From Algoriphagus locisalis (lineage in GTDB: Bacteria > Bacteroidota > Bacteroidia > Cytophagales > Cyclobacteriaceae), in assembly GCF_900116615.1 (NCBI RefSeq), contig NZ_FPBF01000002.1:744001-808000 (forward strand): a stretch of DNA of 64,000 nucleotides, written 5' to 3'. This document shows, piece after piece, positions 59,802 to 64,000 of this stretch. The notes under the pieces are model-generated. The model ran no database searches. It saw nothing but the letters and a program-made list of their open reading frames with translations, and was not told the origin of the DNA. The position numbers were made by a program, and so were the translations under genes. Position 1 is the first letter of the stretch. Each line of letters starts with the position of its first letter.

Positions 59802-61184
59802 ATGGATTTTATACTTCTGATTATTGCTTTTAGGTTTCTTCAAACTCACGCCCAAACCAAAGCGCATTTCCCGGAATGGCAAGGAATATTTCTAAAGGCC
59901 CTAATCGCTTCTTGCGTTTTATTGGCCATACAAGTAGTGTTTGATAGCCTTGAAGAGGTAATGCGCTGGGTGGCACATGGCATCAATTTATATGTGATTT
60001 ATGCTGCTTATAATAGGAAGGTATTTGAGCCGCTAAAGCCCTTCGTTTATGCATTTTCCCCAGTAGTGCTGGTACATGTGGTCGAAGATCTTACTGCGCT
60101 GATAGCTCCGGATTTCTATGATAGTTGGGAAAATTTGTTTGGTACAGCAGCCATATTTGCGTGGATCTGGCTTGTAGCGCAGTTTATAATCAGCAGAAAG
60201 CAACGAAAGGCTTTAGAACTTGAGCGGATCAAAGCAGCTACCCAAGAGCTGGAATTCAAAAAGTCGCAAAAGCTAAAAGACGCGCTGGAAATTCAAGTAG
60301 CTGAGCGTACGGCTGAAATTACTGCCCAAAAAGATGCGCTGGAAAAGACGCTACACGAGCTCAAAGCTGCCCAATCACAATTGGTGCATTCTGAAAAAAT
60401 GGCCTCGCTGGGTGAGCTTACTGCAGGCATAGCACATGAGATTCAAAATCCGCTAAACTTTGTGACCAATTTCTCTGAGCTCAACCGAGAGCTTCTAGAA
60501 GAACTGAAAATCGAACTGGCAAAGGGTGATTTGGAGGAAATAAAGCTGATTGTAAGCGACATAGAGGCGAATGAGGAGAAAATAGTTCATCACGGAAAGC
60601 GTGCAGATGCAATCGTAAAAGGCATGCTCCAACATAGCCGCAGCAGTACAGGCGTGAAAGAGCCTACAGATATCAATGAACTCGCAGATGAATACCTACG
60701 ACTTTCTTACCATGGATTGAGGGCAAAAGACAAGTCATTCAATGCGAGTATGGAAACGGATTTTGATGAGGAAGTAGGGACGGTAGATGTGATTCCACAG
60801 GAGGTAGGCAGGGTGATCCTGAATCTGGTAAATAATGCGTTTTATGCAGTTTCGGAAAAGAAAAAGCAATTGAGTGTACTTCAGGATTCGGAAGTAGCCA
60901 AAAACTATAAGCCGACAGTTTGGTTAAGTACAAAACGAATAAAAAATGGTGTGGAAATCCGGGTGAAAGATAACGGCACAGGAATGCCGGACTCTGTCAA
61001 AGACAAAATATTTCAGCCATTTTTCACTACGAAACCAACTGGACTTGGAACGGGCTTAGGGCTCTCATTGAGCTATGATATCGTGAAAGCACATGGTGGA
61101 GAATTGAAAGTAGCTAGTCAAACAAGCACTGAGGAAAGCAGTGGGGAATCTTGGACAGAATTCTTTATTTCCTTGACCAATTGA
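59802..61184 (+). CDS. membrane sensor histidine kinase
   Basis: 460 aa. Four or so short membrane segments (residues 1-130) without an obvious extracytoplasmic sensor domain, then a coiled coil (about 135-200) and a HisKA-type domain with phosphoacceptor His212 in GIAHEIQNPLNF. The HATPase region has NLVNNAFYAV (N box), VKDNGTGMP (G1) and FTTKPTGLGTGLGLSLSYDIVKAHGG (F and G2 boxes). No response regulator gene is in the window. The next gene encodes a propeller protein of the type used for sensing, so the two may work together. Confidence 0.9.
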   Translation: MDFILLIIAFRFLQTHAQTKAHFPEWQGIFLKALIASCVLLAIQVVFDSLEEVMRWVAHGINLYVIYAAYNRKVFEPLKPFVYAFSPVVLVHVVEDLTALIAPDFYDSWENLFGTAAIFAWIWLVAQFIISRKQRKALELERIKAATQELEFKKSQKLKDALEIQVAERTAEITAQKDALEKTLHELKAAQSQLVHSEKMASLGELTAGIAHEIQNPLNFVTNFSELNRELLEELKIELAKGDLEEIKLIVSDIEANEEKIVHHGKRADAIVKGMLQHSRSSTGVKEPTDINELADEYLRLSYHGLRAKDKSFNASMETDFDEEVGTVDVIPQEVGRVILNLVNNAFYAVSEKKKQLSVLQDSEVAKNYKPTVWLSTKRIKNGVEIRVKDNGTGMPDSVKDKIFQPFFTTKPTGLGTGLGLSLSYDIVKAHGGELKVASQTSTEESSGESWTEFFISLTN

Positions 61185-61618
61185 AACCTCTGCAACTACT
61201 AATTCAAACCTATTTATATTTTATGCATATCCGCTTTTCTGCCAATAAGGAGGCTAAAACAATATAGCACAAGTTAAACTTTAGAATTGAGGCCACTTCA
61301 GCCTGTCCCGCCAATGCGGGAGTCTTCGGTCATCGGTCTTCTGACCAGGTGAGCAAGGAAATATTGGTTACTGGCATCATTCCGTATATCCATGTTATAT
61401 TTTTCAAAATTGCACTATTCAAATTTCAACGTTGCCCTTATTCTTCGGAATTAAGTAAGAATCACAGGTTTTTGTAGTATGTAAACATTTCACCAATTAT
61501 TAAAAAAGTGCAAAAATAGTTTTATGTAAAACATTTAATATGGCATAAAAATATTTACCTTTTGATATCTTTTTAGCACATCTGGGCCATCGGATCTATA
61601 CCAAATTGAGTTTTTGCA
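61185..61618. other. 434-nt region before the propeller gene, repeats only
   Basis: It holds a repeat (61289-61346) with GAGGCCACTTCAG, an inner hairpin CCCGC-CAAT-GCGGG (61307-61320) and a CGGTCTTCTGACC end; a shorter relative is at 36945-36967 in the ebo operon. Downstream is AT-rich DNA that probably contains the promoter of the propeller gene. No ORF or RNA gene is recognisable. Confidence 0.5.
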
Positions 61619-64000
61619 ATGAGAAATTTTCTCTTTTTTGTGGGAGGCATTTTACTACTGTTTTCCTGTGCGACACCACAGGAAGACACTACCGTATCTA
61701 CACTTTCTCAGGCTGCTCTTCCGGATCTCATCTCAATAAGAGATCTCCCAGATTCCGTTCAGCCAATCAGCATTAGTATAGCTGAAGTACCGCCACCCCT
61801 TCGAATTAAGATCCCTACCCGATCTGCTGGTTCATATTCTCACATCAATGAGTCAGGATCGCTGACTCGTGTCAATTTAGAAATTCCGGTTTCTCAAAAC
61901 TTACCCTATTTGACCGATGAGAACGATCAGGTGGTACGTGATGTAGCTGGTAAGCCCTACATCCGAGGAGATGGAGGAGTTTCCCAATTCAAAAATTACT
62001 CCACCGATAATGGTCTGGCTTTAGACGCAGTGAATAGCGCTATTTTAGACAGTAGAGGACATTTATGGTTCGCTACCAACGGCGGCGGAGTCAGCAGATT
62101 TGACGGGATAGCTTTTACGAACTATACAACCTCCCAAGGATTAGCAGGCAATTCAGTTCGAGTTGCCTTAGAAGACAGTAAAGGCATTTTATGGTTTGGA
62201 ACAGTGGGAGGTGGGGTGAGTCGTTATGATGGCTATGTTTTCACCAACTATACCACGTCAAATGGCTTGGGGGATGATGCGATTTTGAGCATAATGGAGG
62301 ATTCCGAAGGCAACATTTGGTTTGGAACCTACGGTGGCGGAGCAAGTAAGTTTGATGGGAAATCATTCACGACATTCACTACAGCTGAGGGACTAGCTGA
62401 TGATGTGGTTATCAGCATTGCCCAAGACCACTCGGGAAATCTGTGGTTTGGCACAAATGGCGGTGGAGCAAGCAGATACGATGGAAATACGTTTACCACT
62501 TTTACTGTTACAGAGGGGCTTTCCTCAAATAGAATCCGGAGTATTAAAGTCGATCATTCCGGCATCATTTGGTTTGGAACGATAGGCGGTGGCGTGAGCA
62601 GATTTGACGGGCAAAATTTCAAATCCCTAGGTCATGAAGATGGGCTGGCAAGCCTGGTAGTCCGCAACATCGCCGAAACGAGAGACGGAATTCTTTGGTT
62701 TGCTACAGAAAATGGGGCAAGTAAATACGACGGGACACACATGACTACCTATACTAGGGAGCAAGGTCTGGCGAGTAATAGTATTCTGGACGTGGTGATC
62801 GATGCTAATGGCAAACTTTGGTTTTGTACAGAAGGGGGTGGAGTAAGCCGGTTTGACGGAGGCAGTTTCACCAACTTCACCACCTCCCAAGGTTTAGGCG
62901 GAAATATTGTTTTGAGTACCGTTGAAGATAAAGAGGGAAATCTATGGTTTGGTACTGCTGGAGGAGGCCTTAGCCGTTTTGATGGAGAAAAGTTCACCAG
63001 CTATACTGCTACTCAAGGACTAGCCGGAGAAATAGTAAGCAGTAGCCATCGGGATCAAAATGACAACCTTTGGTTTGGAACAGGAGGCGGTGGAGTGAGC
63101 ATGTACGATGGCGAAGCATTTACTACCTACACCACCGCGCAAGGATTGGCAGCAAATGAAGTGTATAATATCAACGAAGATGCCCGAGGGAATCTGTGGT
63201 TTGGGACAGATGGCGGAGGAGTCAGTAAGTACGATGGCGAAGCATTCACCACTTATACTTCTCAGCATGGTTTAGCAGGAGACGTGATTTTAGGTATTGC
63301 AGAAGATGACTACCGAAAACTATGGTTTGGCGCTGCAGATGGTGGTTTGACTAGATTTGATGGATTAGCTTTCACAAATTTCTCTTCGGCTCAGGGACTT
63401 GCTGATAACGCAGTAATCAGGCTGGTAAAGGATGCCCAAGGCAATCTCTGGATAGGTACTGAAAACGGACTAAGCATTTTGAGTGCGGAGAAAATCAAGC
63501 AAATAGAAACTGTGATCAAGCTCGATGATTACAAACCAATTTTAGAAGATTCTGTCTCTTTATTCCAAAACTTCACCACAAACGATGGCCTACCGGATAA
63601 CGTAATCCTGCAAATCACAGAATTGCCCAATGGAAAAATGGCGGTAGGCACCAATCTTGGCATAGCGGTTTTTGATGGTGCCAAAGAAGGTAAACCATTA
63701 GATTCTCTGCGAAATATTGAGATTTTTAATTCAGAGACAGGATTTCCAGTCAAAGACCTTGTTGATGGCCAAAATGGAATGTACGTAGATCAAAAAGGTA
63801 TCCTTTGGGCCGGAACGGGAAATAACAAAACAGCGCTAGTCCGCTTTGATTACAATAAATTAAAAAGGAATCACACCGCACCCTCCGTGTTGATCAAGGA
63901 GCTTAGGCTAAATGAAGAAGTCATCTCATGGCATAGCTTAAGCAAGCAATATGAGGCTATTTCTACCAATACTTTCCCCCGTACCATCGATGAATTAATT
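61619..64000 (+). CDS. lipoprotein with two-component-regulator propeller repeats (3' end outside window)
   Basis: 794 codons are in the window with no stop. Lipoprotein signal MRNFLFFVGGILLLFSC, then a linker and, from about residue 125 onward, 11 tandem ~42-residue repeats of the form LWFGTxGGGVSRFDGxxFTxYTTxxGLAxNxV plus a degenerate twelfth. Repeat 6 lacks one Gly (TENGASKYDG). The repeats belong to the Reg_prop type known from hybrid two-component sensors. A Y_Y_Y domain may follow; the window ends in text like IKELRLNEEVI, typical of the start of that domain. Whether a kinase domain follows is unknown. It is preceded by a histidine kinase gene. Confidence 0.85.
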   Translation, partial: MRNFLFFVGGILLLFSCATPQEDTTVSTLSQAALPDLISIRDLPDSVQPISISIAEVPPPLRIKIPTRSAGSYSHINESGSLTRVNLEIPVSQNLPYLTDENDQVVRDVAGKPYIRGDGGVSQFKNYSTDNGLALDAVNSAILDSRGHLWFATNGGGVSRFDGIAFTNYTTSQGLAGNSVRVALEDSKGILWFGTVGGGVSRYDGYVFTNYTTSNGLGDDAILSIMEDSEGNIWFGTYGGGASKFDGKSFTTFTTAEGLADDVVISIAQDHSGNLWFGTNGGGASRYDGNTFTTFTVTEGLSSNRIRSIKVDHSGIIWFGTIGGGVSRFDGQNFKSLGHEDGLASLVVRNIAETRDGILWFATENGASKYDGTHMTTYTREQGLASNSILDVVIDANGKLWFCTEGGGVSRFDGGSFTNFTTSQGLGGNIVLSTVEDKEGNLWFGTAGGGLSRFDGEKFTSYTATQGLAGEIVSSSHRDQNDNLWFGTGGGGVSMYDGEAFTTYTTAQGLAANEVYNINEDARGNLWFGTDGGGVSKYDGEAFTTYTSQHGLAGDVILGIAEDDYRKLWFGAADGGLTRFDGLAFTNFSSAQGLADNAVIRLVKDAQGNLWIGTENGLSILSAEKIKQIETVIKLDDYKPILEDSVSLFQNFTTNDGLPDNVILQITELPNGKMAVGTNLGIAVFDGAKEGKPLDSLRNIEIFNSETGFPVKDLVDGQNGMYVDQKGILWAGTGNNKTALVRFDYNKLKRNHTAPSVLIKELRLNEEVISWHSLSKQYEAISTNTFPRTIDELI

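Noticed and set aside
62065..63460. Tandem ~126-nt repeats as a CRISPR or satellite array
   Set aside because: The repeats are in frame, encode the propeller motif and vary in sequence, so they are protein repeats.

Overview
The window looks like chromosome from a member of the Bacteroidota, most likely Cytophagales of the Cyclobacteriaceae/Algoriphagus type. The support is low-to-middling GC, many 'LxxC' lipoproteins, a GldB gliding lipoprotein, a fused MoaC-MoaB protein, two-component-regulator propeller repeats, and families I associate with that group (DUF4221-like lipoproteins, DUF4172-Fic, NodT-type efflux lipoprotein). The genus is inferred from gene content only. I see no tRNA, rRNA, CRISPR array or transposase.

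Region 1 (1-20301) is the most striking part: 18 tandem, same-strand copies (the first cut by the window edge) of one ~370-390 residue lipoprotein family resembling DUF4221. Copies 1 to 16 are separated by 4-9 nt or overlap by 8 or 14 nt, so they read as one very long operon. Two more divergent copies follow after gaps of 65 and 199 nt. The copies fall into subgroups and show mosaic identity blocks, which points to continuing duplication and gene conversion. The function is unknown.

Region 2 (20302-25790) holds a stand-alone cytochrome c oxidase subunit III-like protein, an SRPBCC protein, a Fur-family regulator, a retropepsin-like/PDZ protein, and a LemA-TPM-TPM cluster closed by an intrinsic terminator. 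Region 3 (25850-32489) is a molybdenum-cofactor operon: moeA, mobA, a SUMT-type uroporphyrinogen methyltransferase, moaD, moeB-rhodanese, moaE, moaC-moaB fusion, moaA. An 11-bp perfect dyad lies upstream.

Region 4 (32490-34905) is an islet between two 125-bp imperfect direct repeats of the moaA 3' end. It carries a small inverted-repeat-bounded two-gene cassette, one gene of which is interrupted by TAG, and a Fic/DUF4172 gene. Region 5 (35028-42691) has a complete ebo cluster (eboA-F), with a divergent gene for a PaxB/Pyr4-like integral-membrane terpene cyclase next to it. Together they suggest a prenylated and cyclised small molecule.

Region 6 (42839-64000) holds a ParE/RelE-type toxin-antitoxin pair, gldB, a two-FAS1 lipoprotein, a minus-strand nth-asnB-glycosyltransferase operon, a P1-family peptidase followed by a Zn/Cd-type P-type ATPase, and a minus-strand HlyD/DUF3302/outer-membrane-factor export cluster. 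After these come gamma-glutamyltransferase, an APC permease, a small coiled-coil protein, a histidine kinase, and the first 794 codons of a lipoprotein with 11 tandem propeller repeats that runs off the window.
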